Shown piece after piece: positions 17,500-27,500 of a stretch of DNA of 64,000 nucleotides. The notes under the pieces were generated by a model. That model ran no database searches and was not told the DNA's origin. It saw only the letters and a list, made by a program, of their open reading frames with translations. The DNA comes from G963422705 sp963422705 (GTDB lineage: Bacteria > Poribacteria > WGA-4E > WGA-3G), in NCBI GenBank assembly GCA_963422705.1, contig OY730443.1:1-64000 (forward strand), in the 5' to 3' direction. The position numbers and the translations under genes were made by a program. Positions within the stretch are counted from its first letter, which is position 1; each line of letters opens with the position of its first letter.

Positions 17500-17994
17500 A
17501 TGTCACGTAAAAAAATTTATGAACGGTGTGATTTGACGGCGCTTCTTGCGCGTGCGCAAGCCGCTGGTAATGTAGTCGTCACAACGAACGGTTGTTTTGA
17601 TGTCCTCCACTTGGGGCATCTGCGTTATTTAGAAGCGGCGCGCCAACTCGGTGACAGGCTCGTGGTAGCGGTGAATAGCGATAGTTCGGTTCGCCAACTG
17701 AAAGGCGCGGACCGTCCCTTTGTTCCGGCATCAGAACGTGCGGAACTGCTTGCGGGATTAGAATGCGTCGATTACGTTATCATTTTCCCGGAGTTAACAC
17801 CGGTAGCGCTGCTCTCCGAATTGAAGCCGGACATCCATGTCAAAGGTGGAGATTACCTATTGGAGGAGCTGGTAGAAAGGGAGGTTGTTGAGGCAAACGG
17901 GGGCGAGGTTGTCGTGGGCTTGAATGTTCCCGGCAAATCCACCACAAACTTGATAGAGATAATCTGCGAACGCTATCGTTTTGGAAAAGATTAA
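17500..17994 (+). CDS. rfaE2: D-glycero-beta-D-manno-heptose 1-phosphate adenylyltransferase
   Basis: 164 residues. A stand-alone nucleotidyltransferase corresponding to the C-terminal half of HldE. TNGCFDVLHLGHLRYLEAA carries the HxGH nucleotide motif, and VNSDSSVRQLKGADRP, KPDIHVKGGDYLLEEL and VPGKSTTNLIEII follow as in RfaE2. It makes ADP-heptose for LPS core assembly, which implies an outer membrane. The kinase half (RfaE1) is not in the window. No clear Shine-Dalgarno. The GH88-like gene starts 46 bases after its stop. Confidence 0.93.
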   Translation: MSRKKIYERCDLTALLARAQAAGNVVVTTNGCFDVLHLGHLRYLEAARQLGDRLVVAVNSDSSVRQLKGADRPFVPASERAELLAGLECVDYVIIFPELTPVALLSELKPDIHVKGGDYLLEELVEREVVEANGGEVVVGLNVPGKSTTNLIEIICERYRFGKD

Positions 17995-18040
17995 CCGCGG
18001 CCAGCCCGGGTACTGCCGCGCCGGCGTCTACAGAGGAAAA

Positions 18041-19411
18041 ATGGAAATAAACAATTCATTGACAGTAAATGAACTCACGTCACAAATTGAGGCGTTTTTT
18101 GAGCTTTCAGGCAAGAAGATTTTAGCGATTGAAAGAAGCTGGCCTGCCGAGAAGGGCACCCCCGTGTTTACGGTTGAAGGTACCTATACGACGCGCGGTT
18201 GGACAGAATGGACGCAGGGATTTCAATTCGGTTCCGCCATCCTTCAATTTGATGCGACGGGCGATGAACGATTCCTTGAGATTGGCCGGCGGAATACGAT
18301 TGAAAAGATGTCACCGCACATAACCCATATTGGGGTGCATGACCACGGCTTTAACAACGTCTCCACATATGGCAATCTGCGTCGGTTGCTGCAGGAAAAT
18401 GTGATTCCGTGGAATGCTGAGGAGCTGCATTTCTATGAATTGGCGTTGAAAGCCTCTGCTGCGGTTCAATCGAGCCGGTGGACGTCAACCAAAGATGGAA
18501 AGGGGTATATCTACTCCTTTAACGGCCCGCACTCGCTTTTTTCAGATACTATCCGTTCGTTGCGCGTCTTGGGCGTCGGGCATACCCTCGGTGCGGTGTT
18601 AATGGGTGAGGGCGATGCACGGATTTCGCTGTTAGGGCGTCTTCTTCAGCATTCCGAAACGACGGCGTCCTATAACGTCTACTACGGGGAGGGGCGCGAT
18701 GCGTTTGATGTTCGCGGGCGTGTTGTCCACGAATCTATTTTCAACACAAATGATGGCAACTACCGGTGCCCGAGCACGCAACAAGGCTATTCGCCATTTA
18801 CGACGTGGACACGCGGGTTGGCGTGGATTATCACGGGATATGCGGAGCAGCTCGAGTTTTTTGATACGTTGTCGGAGGCGACGCTTGCCCCTTACGGGGG
18901 GGATGCGGAAGCGACAAGACACATGCGTAAAGCGGTAGAAGCCACGGCAGATTTCTATATTGAAAACACGGCGCGAGATGGGATTCCGTATTGGGATACG
19001 GGCGCCCCCGGCTTAGCCCGGCTGGAAGGGGGCTTAACAGCGCCTGCGAATCCGTTTAACGATATTGAACCGGTGGATAGTTCCGCCGCGGCGATTGCTG
19101 CACAAGGCTTAATCCGGCTCGGCAACTATCTCAAAAAGCACGGTGAAGCTGAAAGCGGAAATTCCTATTATCAAGCGGGACTCACGGTTGCCAAGACGTT
19201 GTTCTCTAAACCGTATCTCTCTGAATCGGATGCCCATCAAGGCTTACTGTTACACTCCGTTTATCATCGCCCGAATGGCTGGGACTATGTCCCCGCCGAT
19301 AGGAAAATTCCGTGCGGTGAAGCATCTATGTGGGGCGATTATCATGCGCGTGAACTAGCGGTGTTACTCTGGCGTGAAATCGTAGATAAGCCGTACTTGA
19401 CATTTTTCTAA
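18041..19411 (+). CDS. GH88-like unsaturated glucuronyl hydrolase-type protein
   Basis: 456 residues, an (alpha/alpha)6-barrel. Features of GH88/GH105-type hydrolases: HDHGFNNVSTYGN near residue 100 and LFSDTIRSLRVL near residue 165 (the positions of the two Asp used for hydration of unsaturated uronates), then TTWTRGLAWIITGYAEQ, IPYWDTGAPG, PVDSSAAAIAAQGLIRL and CGEASMWGDYHARELA. No signal peptide. The ATG at 18041 behind AGAGGA is preferred. A TTG start at 17981 overlapping rfaE2 would add 20 unlikely residues. Probable role: removal of unsaturated uronic acid from oligosaccharides. Confidence 0.78.
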   Translation: MEINNSLTVNELTSQIEAFFELSGKKILAIERSWPAEKGTPVFTVEGTYTTRGWTEWTQGFQFGSAILQFDATGDERFLEIGRRNTIEKMSPHITHIGVHDHGFNNVSTYGNLRRLLQENVIPWNAEELHFYELALKASAAVQSSRWTSTKDGKGYIYSFNGPHSLFSDTIRSLRVLGVGHTLGAVLMGEGDARISLLGRLLQHSETTASYNVYYGEGRDAFDVRGRVVHESIFNTNDGNYRCPSTQQGYSPFTTWTRGLAWIITGYAEQLEFFDTLSEATLAPYGGDAEATRHMRKAVEATADFYIENTARDGIPYWDTGAPGLARLEGGLTAPANPFNDIEPVDSSAAAIAAQGLIRLGNYLKKHGEAESGNSYYQAGLTVAKTLFSKPYLSESDAHQGLLLHSVYHRPNGWDYVPADRKIPCGEASMWGDYHARELAVLLWREIVDKPYLTFF

Positions 19412-19455
19412 GCGGGCGGAACAACTTGCTTCGGGTGCCTCGCGTGTCGGTTTCT

Positions 19456-20418
19456 TCAACATTCAGCGACGCGCTCCACTCGCTTTGTCTCCAGCGAAGT
19501 ATTGGCAGCTAGCGTAACGGCAAGCGTCTTGACGGCATCGGCGTAAGAGGAGCGAACGGCCTTCTGCTCCGCGGCTTCAACCGCGGTGACAAACCGCTCA
19601 ACTTGTCGGTAATACCCGGCTTCAGTGCCGGTATATTCAACGGTTTCGTCACTGATTTGGCCTTTCAGTTCGAGGTTATGTGTAAGTTTGAGGTATAGTG
19701 CGTCTCCTACCAATTCGGTAGCGAAGTTTCCGTGTGCCCTGGCGACACAAGTGCTGGTAATGTTGCCTACCGCCCCACTCTGAAACTGGAGGTTGCACAC
19801 GGTGCATTCTTGAAAATCGGCGATGTCTTGAGAAACGTCCTTAACGCCGTATGCATGGACGCTATGAACATCGCCTATGAAATATCGAAGCAGGTCAAAC
19901 ACATGAGTCGTCTGTTCCACCATCTGCCCGCGGGATACGTGGTATTTTCCCCACCATGGATGTTCGCTGCCCATTCGAGTGAGAAATCGCCCTAATCCCA
20001 TGGCGAGTTTCGTTTTTGCTACCAACGCTTTCGCTTTATCAGTAATGTCGCTATAGCGTGCCATATACCCAACCTGATTGATAACCGCTGCGTCCGCAAT
20101 TGCATCGCGTGTGCGTAGCGCGGTTTCCAAATCTTGCGCGACAGGTTTAGCGACGAAGAGTGCAGCGCCCGCTGCCGCTGCATCAGCAACTTGTGTGGTG
20201 TGCGTCCCGGGTGGGATACATGTAAAAACAACGTCCGGGCCCTCTTTCCGCAGCATCTGCTTGTGTTCCGTGTATGCGGATGCGTTCTCTTGGGCAGCAA
20301 CAACGGCGGCCCGCTCGCCGTTTATATCGCAGACGGCCGCGACGGGCCGCCCGAGCTGCTTCAGGCTTCGGCGATAATTGCCAGCAATACCACCAACGCC
20401 GATAAAAGCGATTTTCAT
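19456..20418 (-). CDS. Gfo/Idh/MocA-type oxidoreductase with IS at its start codon
   Basis: 320 residues. IAFIGVGGIAG is the nucleotide-binding loop, LFVAKPVA the family Lys-Pro motif (residue about 95), and GQMVEQTTHVFDLLRYFIGD the C-terminal domain signature with the catalytic-type His. The substrate is unknown; neighbours suggest sugars or uronates. The start ATGAAAATC lies directly against the left end of IS copy 2. Its original Shine-Dalgarno (GAGGGGAG at 21931-21924) and probable promoter are now on the other side of the element. No in-frame start exists in the IS sequence upstream, since a TAA closes that frame, so translation must begin at the native ATG without its Shine-Dalgarno. 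Confidence 0.85.
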   Translation of the reverse strand: MKIAFIGVGGIAGNYRRSLKQLGRPVAAVCDINGERAAVVAAQENASAYTEHKQMLRKEGPDVVFTCIPPGTHTTQVADAAAAGAALFVAKPVAQDLETALRTRDAIADAAVINQVGYMARYSDITDKAKALVAKTKLAMGLGRFLTRMGSEHPWWGKYHVSRGQMVEQTTHVFDLLRYFIGDVHSVHAYGVKDVSQDIADFQECTVCNLQFQSGAVGNITSTCVARAHGNFATELVGDALYLKLTHNLELKGQISDETVEYTGTEAGYYRQVERFVTAVEAAEQKAVRSSYADAVKTLAVTLAANTSLETKRVERVAEC

Positions 20419-21913
20419 TGTATCTTCGGGCAGGATACCCCGCTGCTTTCGCTCGGGGAGGAATGCCCGCTCCTGTATTGTGTCGAAAAAAGGTTAGAAC
20501 CTTATCAAGTCCCGTCTGCGCCAGAGACGACGCAGACCGTTCTAAAGGGTTGAAATTCTATCGAAAATGTCGTATCATGATAATATCACGTTGGCAGACA
20601 GTTTCAGCAGAATCGCAAGGTTCTGTGTCTGCCTACCCACTTCGTAGGGGTTAAAAACGTGATACGTGAAAACCGATGGCGAAAAAAAGAAATAAAAAAC
20701 AAAAGAAACATCGCAGAACGTATAAGTATCTGATACGAGAACACCCCAAAATGTCCGTCTTGGCAATATGCTTGACGACTTGGGTGATGTTCATAATCAC
20801 TTCCTCAAGCTTCAGAACCGCTATTACCGTAGATATGGTAAATATGCAGGACGTTTCCGCTTGCAACCGCATTTGACGGATTTGCTGAAACGTACACACA
20901 CAAACACTGGGGTTGGATACCTCGTGATACACTTGACGCGGTAATCAGACGCCTCCACATTGCTTTTGAAAGATTTTTTGACATCCCCGGCGTCGGGCGT
21001 CCGAAATATAAGAAACGCGGAAAATACCGTTCTGCGACGTTCCAAAGTGGTTATCTCCTTGAAGAAGGACGTGTCCGCATCTCTTTTAAAGCGTGGGACG
21101 AAGACGCACAAAAATTTTTGTTCAACAAACGCTGGTTCTCTTTCCATCAGCATCGCAAATGGAAAGGGAATGTGAAGTACATCCAAATTCTTCGCGACAA
21201 TGTTGGAACCTATTGGCTTTATGTCGTGACGGATGATACCTCCAAAGAAGTGCTGTCTGCTACGGGTGAAAGTGTCGGGGCAGACTTCGGAATGAAGGAC
21301 GCATTTTTGACGTTGAACACGGGCGAAAAGATACAATCGCCACAATTCTTGAAACACGCCTTGACAGAACTTCGCAACCGCTCCAAAAGTCTTTCGCGGA
21401 AAGTCAAAGGTTCTAACAATTGGTGGCGTTGCCTCCGTCAGCTCACCCGGTTGTATCGCAAGATTACCACCCAACGCAAAGATTGGCAGTGGCAACTTGC
21501 CACATCCCTGTGTAGAAGGTTCCACCTTATCGCTACCGAGACGCTGAACCTTGAGGGCATGAAACGCCTCTGGGGCCGGAAAGTATCGGAGCTTTGCTTC
21601 GGGCAGTTTGTTGAGATTCTGAAGTTCAAGTGTTTCAAACATAATCGTGATTTCCGTCAGGTTGGACAATGGACGCCGACAACGAAGCCGTGTTCGGATT
21701 GCGGACATCACAACGAAAATCTTTCTCTTTCTGACAGGCAGTGGATATGTCCTGAATGTGGTTGCCACCACGACAGAGACATCAACGCGGCGATAAACAT
21801 TTTGAGGGCAGCTTGTGTTCCCTCTGTGGAGCAACAGTAAGACGGTGGATGCTTGGAAAACCGCAGTCGCTACGAAGCACAAGCCCCTGCCTTTAGGCAG
21901 TGGGTGCCTTGAC
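20419..21913 (+). mobile_element. IS200/IS605-type tnpB-only element, copy 2 (tnpB broken)
   Basis: Same borders as copy 1 in opposite orientation: left end TGTATCTTCGGG directly after TTCAT (20414-20418), right end GGTGCCTTGAC at 21913. It is nearly identical to copy 1 in the tnpB body. The left-end spacer and hairpin loops differ strongly while the stems are kept. Right-end hairpin at 21884-21904. It interrupts the leader of the Gfo/Idh gene at 19456-20418. Confidence 0.88.
20676..21840 (+). pseudogene. tnpB: tnpB, two frameshifts
   Basis: Comparison with the intact copy shows one missing base near 20748 (after IREHP) and two extra bases in a CA-rich stretch near 20893-20905. After these the frame stays open to the stop at 21838-21840 and contains the RuvC residues (GADFGMKDAF, IATETLNLEGM, HDRDINAAINI) and the zinc finger. 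An ORF beginning at 21118 could at most give the C-terminal 240 residues. The element may still be moved or guided by the product of copy 1. Confidence 0.85.
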
Positions 21914-21957
21914 AATACGGTTTCTCCCCTCTGAAAAGAACCAATTTCTTCGGTTGA

Positions 21958-21986
21958 ACCATAAAGCAAAATTAGCGAATTGCCAA
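21958..21986 (-). promoter_or_regulatory. Displaced promoter of the Gfo/Idh gene
   Basis: On the minus strand: TTGGCA (21986-21981), a 17-base spacer and TATGGT (21963-21958), followed by the displaced Shine-Dalgarno GAGGGGAG. With IS copy 2 removed, this leader runs straight into the Gfo/Idh ATG with a 10-base spacing. Confidence 0.45.
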
Positions 21987-22138
21987 ACCGTTTCATGTTA
22001 CTCCATGTTGAAAACATTTGCAACGTTTTTTGTCCGCCTGTATGACGATTGCGTTTAAGAAAATGCGGCGTGAATTGGCTCGGCCCGAGAGAACGAGGTG
22101 AATGGAAACGCAGCGCCTCTGATACGCCAAAAAAGTAC

Positions 22139-22168
22139 TTGACTTCCCTCTTAAAATTATGGTAGTAT
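22139..22168 (+). promoter_or_regulatory. thiC promoter
   Basis: TTGACT (22139-22144), an 18-base spacer and TAGTAT (22163-22168), ending about 15 bases before the TPP aptamer. The stretch 21914-22138 otherwise holds only the displaced Gfo/Idh leader and no gene. Confidence 0.65.
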
Positions 22169-22183
22169 TATCTGTGCAATATC

Positions 22184-22262
22184 AGGGGTGCTCTTCGGAG
22201 AATTCCAGAGCTGAGAATACACCCTTTGAACCTGATCTGGTTAATACCAGCGTAGGAAACCG
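22184..22262 (+). promoter_or_regulatory. TPP riboswitch (THI box)
   Basis: The conserved aptamer segments are all present in order: GGGGTGC (22185), CTGAGAATACACCC (22211) and CCTTTGAACCTGATCTGG with TTAATACCAGCGTAGGAA. It binds thiamin pyrophosphate and should lower thiC expression when TPP is plentiful. Confidence 0.95.
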
Positions 22263-22264
22263 TG

Positions 22265-22420
22265 AGGGAAGTAGACAGATTTTTGTGGCGAGAACCGATA
22301 AAGAGTTCCTGTGGTGAATTTCCCTTTATCGTAGCATTTCCTTCTGATGAGCGACACGCCGTTTCCCGTATGCTGGGAAGATGTTTCTTGCAAGATTTTA
22401 GCACTTTATTGGAGGGAAAT
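22265..22420 (+). promoter_or_regulatory. Probable expression platform of the thiC riboswitch
   Basis: ATTTCCCT at 22318-22325 is an exact complement of AGGGAAAT at 22413-22420, which contains the thiC Shine-Dalgarno. AGGGAA at 22265-22270, directly after the aptamer, can compete for the same TTCCCT. This suggests TPP-dependent hiding of the ribosome-binding site. No terminator with a T-run is evident. Inferred from base pairing only. Confidence 0.5.
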
Positions 22421-22423
22421 CGC

Positions 22424-24364
22424 ATGAATTCCAAAACGAAAGCCTTTTTTCCGAAAAGTCAAAAAGTGTACGTTTCCGGCAAATTGCACGATGATGTGCG
22501 GGTGCCTTTCCGGGAGATTACACTCAGCGCGACGCAGATGGCAGACGGGGCATCTAAAGAGAACGCGCCTTTGCGGGTTTATGATACGAGTGGTGCCTGG
22601 GGCGATGATTCCGAATCGTGTGACGTCGCGTCCGGGCTCCGCGCGCTGCGTCGCAATTGGATTCTGGCGCGTGGAGATGTCGAGCCGTATGAAGGGCGCG
22701 ACATCCAACCACAAGACGACGGCTATCTCACCAGAGGACATGAACAGTCCGCCCGGATTCGAGCGGTATCGCGCGGCGGATTAAAACGGTTTCCGGGGTT
22801 AAAACGTAGGACGCTCCGGGCCAAAGGCGCCGCCGCCGTTACACAGATGGCTTATGCGAAACGCGGGATTGTGACGCCGGAAATGGAGTTTATTGCCATC
22901 CGTGAGAACAACGGTAGAGCCGAAGCTTATGACGCGATTGCGGGCGACTATCAGACGCGAAACCGGCTGAACCATCAACATCCGGGGGAACCCTTGGGGG
23001 CACAGATTCCGGATACGATTACTCCCGAGTTTGTCCGTGACGAAGTCGCCCGCGGGCGCGCAATTATCCCCGCCAATATCAATCACCCGGAAAGCGAACC
23101 GATGATAATCGGCAGAAATTTCCTCGTCAAAATCAACGCCAATATCGGAAATTCCGCCGTCGCCTCTTCCATCGAAGAAGAAGTTGAAAAAATGCGATGG
23201 GCAACGAAATGGGGAGCCGATACTGTGATGGACTTGTCAACCGGCAAAAATATCCATGAAACGCGTGAATGGATATTGCGGAATTCGCCTGTCCCCATCG
23301 GCACGGTACCCATCTATCAGGCGCTCGAAAAGGTGGCAGGTAAAGCCGAGGAACTGAGCTGGGAAGTCTACCGGGATACCCTCATAGAACAAGCGGAGCA
23401 AGGCGTGGATTACTTCACCATTCACGCAGGGGTGCGACTGCCATACATTCCGCTCACTGCCAACCGTTCTTGCGGCATCGTCTCGCGCGGCGGGAGTATC
23501 ATGGCGAAATGGTGTCTCGCACATCATCAAGAGAGCTTCCTCTATACGCACTTCCGTGACATTTGTGAAATTATGCGCGCTTATGATGTCTCTTTCTCAC
23601 TCGGTGACGGATTACGGCCCGGGGCGATTGCCGATGCCAACGACGAAGCGCAATTCGCTGAACTGGAAACGTTGGGCGAACTGACTCAAATTGCCTGGGA
23701 ACACGATTGTCAAGTGATGATAGAGGGCCCGGGGCACATTCCGATGCACCTGATTCAGGAGAACATGGCGCGGCAGCTCAAATCTTGTGACGAGGCCCCT
23801 TTCTACACGTTGGGCCCATTGACAACTGACATCGCGCCGGGGTATGACAACATCACGAGCGGTATCGGCGCGGCGATGATTGGGTGGTTTGGGTGTGCGA
23901 TGCTCTGCTACGTAACACCGAAGGAGCACCTGGGACTGCCAAACCGCGATGACGTGAAAGCGGGTGTGATTACGTATAAAATCGCGGCACACGCCGCCGA
24001 CTTGGCCAAGGGGCACCCCGGCGTGCAAGAACGCGATAATGTGCTGTCAAAAGCGCGGTTTGAATTCCGATGGGAAGATCAGTTCAATCTCAGTATTGAC
24101 CCGGAAACCGCGCGTGAATACCACGATGAAACCCTACCGAGCGACTCGGCGAAAACGGTTCATTTCTGCTCAATGTGCGGCCCGCATTTCTGCTCAATGA
24201 AGATTACCGAAGATGTCCGCAAATACGCGCAAGAGAAAGGCATTGCGGTAGATGCCGCATTAGCCACCGGAATGGCTGAAAAGAGCCAAGAATTTAAGGA
24301 GACGGAATTCCAGATTCATACATCTGGGCCGACAGCGGATGTGAACGCTGAAGGTACTGATTAG
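22424..24364 (+). CDS. thiC: Phosphomethylpyrimidine synthase ThiC
   Basis: 646 residues, the long form of ThiC. A radical SAM enzyme that converts aminoimidazole ribotide to hydroxymethylpyrimidine phosphate in thiamin synthesis. Seen: MADGASKENAPLRVYDTSG, RGIVTPEMEFIA, ANINHPESEPMIIGRNFLVK, GADTVMDLSTG, MIEGPGHIPMH and the unusual C-terminal cluster motif CSMCGPHFC near residue 581 (CX2CX4C). The ATG at 22424 behind GGAGGG is chosen; an in-frame start at 22262 would lie in the riboswitch region. Regulated by the upstream TPP riboswitch. Confidence 0.97.
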   Translation: MNSKTKAFFPKSQKVYVSGKLHDDVRVPFREITLSATQMADGASKENAPLRVYDTSGAWGDDSESCDVASGLRALRRNWILARGDVEPYEGRDIQPQDDGYLTRGHEQSARIRAVSRGGLKRFPGLKRRTLRAKGAAAVTQMAYAKRGIVTPEMEFIAIRENNGRAEAYDAIAGDYQTRNRLNHQHPGEPLGAQIPDTITPEFVRDEVARGRAIIPANINHPESEPMIIGRNFLVKINANIGNSAVASSIEEEVEKMRWATKWGADTVMDLSTGKNIHETREWILRNSPVPIGTVPIYQALEKVAGKAEELSWEVYRDTLIEQAEQGVDYFTIHAGVRLPYIPLTANRSCGIVSRGGSIMAKWCLAHHQESFLYTHFRDICEIMRAYDVSFSLGDGLRPGAIADANDEAQFAELETLGELTQIAWEHDCQVMIEGPGHIPMHLIQENMARQLKSCDEAPFYTLGPLTTDIAPGYDNITSGIGAAMIGWFGCAMLCYVTPKEHLGLPNRDDVKAGVITYKIAAHAADLAKGHPGVQERDNVLSKARFEFRWEDQFNLSIDPETAREYHDETLPSDSAKTVHFCSMCGPHFCSMKITEDVRKYAQEKGIAVDAALATGMAEKSQEFKETEFQIHTSGPTADVNAEGTD

Positions 24365-24383
24365 GATTTTGTCCGTTTTCGAT

Positions 24384-24451
24384 GGCCGGTTCGAGGTTAG
24401 CCCCGGATTGTTTACCGGATGAGCAACCTATGGCTTTACCGCGAACCGGCC
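24384..24451. repeat. Long hairpin between thiC and the RND gene
   Basis: GGCCGGTTCG (24384-24393) pairs exactly with CGAACCGGCC (24442-24451), and inside AGGTT (24395) can pair with AACCT (24425). The genes on both sides end here, so it may serve as a shared stop structure, though no T-run follows. Confidence 0.45.
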
Positions 24452-24504
24452 TCCATATTTGTAGAATCTAAACACACCGCACCGATTTTGACATTTCCTG
24501 ATTC

Positions 24505-27500
24505 CTAATCCCCGGCAAGCACCGCCTCTCCGACAGATTTTTGCTGCGTAACGGGTTCGACAACCTGTTTTTCCTTCTTCCAAAAAAGCCCGTGCACGTC
24601 CAGCATGATTGCATATAAGGCCGGCATCATAAACAGTGTCATCAACGTTGCAAAGGAGAGTCCGAAAATAATCGTGTTTGCCATAGGCATCCAGATGGGT
24701 GACTTTCCGCCTAACCCGAGTGCCATCGGAATCAATCCGCAAATCGTTGTGAAGGATGTCAAAATAATGGGGCGCAATCGGACATATCCGCCCTTGAGAA
24801 TGGCTCTCCATTTGTTGTAGCCTTGCTCGCGGTATTTGTTAATAAAATCGATGAGCACAATTGAGTCATTGACGACGATACCGGAGAGGGCGACAACACC
24901 GAACATAGCAATCATACTGAGGGTAGCTCCCCCGATGAGCAACCCTACCATAGCGCCTATCATTCCAAAGGGTACAGCGCAGAGAATGATAATAGGTTGA
25001 CTAAACGATTTGAATTGCGCCCCTAGCACCATATACATGACAAGAAGTGCAACGATGAAAAGTTTCCATAACTCTGAGAAAGATTCAGTAATTTCGTCAA
25101 ATACACCGCGAAAATCGAGTCGGTAGCCTGGGTACAACGATTCAATATTACTAAAGGTGTCGATTAACGCTTGATTGACGTTGATGGCGTTGTTTTTTTC
25201 GGCATCCACGGATGCCCAGACAGTGATTGCGCGTTCCCCATCAAAGCGTTGAATGTCACTATACCCTTTCTCTTCTTCAATGTGTGCGACATCTCTCAGT
25301 GGTACGATATCGCCGGTGGGTGTGGAAATCAAAAGGTTATTGAGTCCAGCGAGGTTTTTGAGTGTATCTTCCCGGTATTTGACGATAACATCAATAGCTT
25401 CATCGGCTTCGCGGTATGTTGTGGCTTTGGCGCCTTCTACGGCGGTTCTGACATTTTGGGCAATTTGGAGTGTATTTAACCCGTATTGATGGGCTTTCTC
25501 CTCTTTCAGGTAAATCCGTAGTTCCGATTTCCCGATTCGAAAATCATCGCGAATATCGTAAACCCCCTCCATTTGATTTAACGCAGCCTTAAGAATATCA
25601 GCGATTTCGGCGAGTTGCTCAAACCGGGCTCCCTTCACTTTGACTTCAACGTCACTGCCTTGCGGTGGCCCGCCCTGTAGTTTGTCAAAAGTTAGTTTTT
25701 CAATGCCACTAATTTTTGCGATATCGGTTCGTAGAGAGCCAATGATGTCATCAACCCCGCGGTTTCGTTCCGTCTTCGGTGTGAGTTCGACTAAGACTTC
25801 TCCGAAATTAGAGCCGTACGTCAAATTTGCGACGAGTCCTGATGTGGGTGTGTGCAGCCCAATGTTACTAACGATGGCTGCGCGTTCCTGGGGCGGAATG
25901 CTTTTTGCCACCGCCTCAATTTGGGTAATAATTTCTGTTGTTTCCGGTATGCCGTAAGCCGGTGGCATTTCGGCTTTGATGTAGAATTGCGGAAAATCTT
26001 CAGCAGGGAACAGTTCTTTGTCAAGGCTAAAGAACGCGCCGATGCAAGCGGCGGAGCCGACAACGAGCACGAGTCCGACGAAGGCATAGCGCCACCGGAG
26101 GGTTTTCTTTAGTATTCGGATGTAACCATTTCGGAAGACGTCAAACCATTTGTTGCTGCGCTTCACCCGGGTTTCCGCTTTTCCCCATTCGGAGACGTGG
26201 GCGGGTAAAATCACAAATACTTCAAATAAGGAGGCTGCCAGAACGATGATTGCCATCACCGGCACAACGCGCATGAACTGCCCTGGGACGCCGGACATAA
26301 ACATCAAGGGCCCAAACGCGCCGATAGTCGTTAAGCTGGCGGCTAATACCGGCCATCCCACCTCTCCGGCGCCTCGGATGGCGGCAACCTTCGGTGATTC
26401 GCCGGCCTGAATATGCCGGTAGATATTCTCTATCACAACGATGGCGTCGTCAACCACAATTCCAACGACTAGAATGAGTCCGAACAAGGAGACACCGCTA
26501 ATTGTGTATTCCGTCAAAGACATAAACCAAAACGTCGCCATGAAAGCCACGGGGATTCCCAAAGCGGCAAATAGCGCGTTGCGCCAACCGATAAAAAAGA
26601 GGAGGAGGAGTACAACTAGCACCAATCCAAATCCGGCATTGGTTTCAAGGATGCCTAACCGCTCCCTCAGAATCACAGAATAATCATTGACGGCTTCCAA
26701 TTCAGCACCTTCGGGAAGGCCCGGTTTTTGCTGTTTCACCAATTCCCGGAGTTGCGCAACCAATGAGATAGCATTGCCCTCAGTCTTTTTTTGCACGCTC
26801 AAACTAATGGAGGGCTGTCCATTAATGCGGGAAAGGGTTCGCACTTCCTCGTAGGTATCGGAGACAGCGGCGATATCGCGCAAACGCAAGGGAGTGCCCA
26901 TAGGCTGCACGCTAACAATCGTTTCGCCAATCCGTTCTGGGTTTGGAAATTCACCCATCGTTCTTATCCGAAACTCTGAGTTTCCAATTTCCATCGTGCC
27001 CGCCGGAAAATTCAGGTTGCTCGCGCGTAAGGCGGTGCTGACTGCGGCAATCGGGAGTTGGTATGCCTGGAGCTTATCCGGTTCCACTTCAATCCAAATC
27101 TCTCGTTCCCGGTATCCGGCGAGTTGAACGGCAGCGATATTTTTGATATCTAAAATCTCATCCTTGAGGTTCTCAGCGATGGTTCGCATCTGTCTTTCTG
27201 AGATGCTGCCACCGACAACGATTGTTAACATCGGAAAACCGCTAGAAACATCAAGTTCTTGGACTTTGGGTTCATCTAAAACTTCATCGGGGAGCTCGTT
27301 GAGTTGTTCAACAGCAGAACGTAGATTTTGGAGTTCCTTATCAAAATCGCGTTCACTCATTTCTTCAAAGTCAACGGAAATCACGGAACGCGCCTCGGAT
27401 GAAGTCGAAAGCATGAGATTTATCTTGCTGACGTTCTCTTCAATCGCCTCTTCAATCGGAGCTGTTACCAATTTTTCAACTTCTTCAGGGGAAGCACCGG

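Noticed and set aside
20824..22023. 399-residue open frame on the minus strand
   Set aside because: Antisense shadow of tnpB copy 2, matching the antisense frame of copy 1.
22262..22423. Longer ThiC reading frame from 22262
   Set aside because: The extra residues overlap the riboswitch tail and have no ThiC similarity. The start at 22424 has a strong Shine-Dalgarno.
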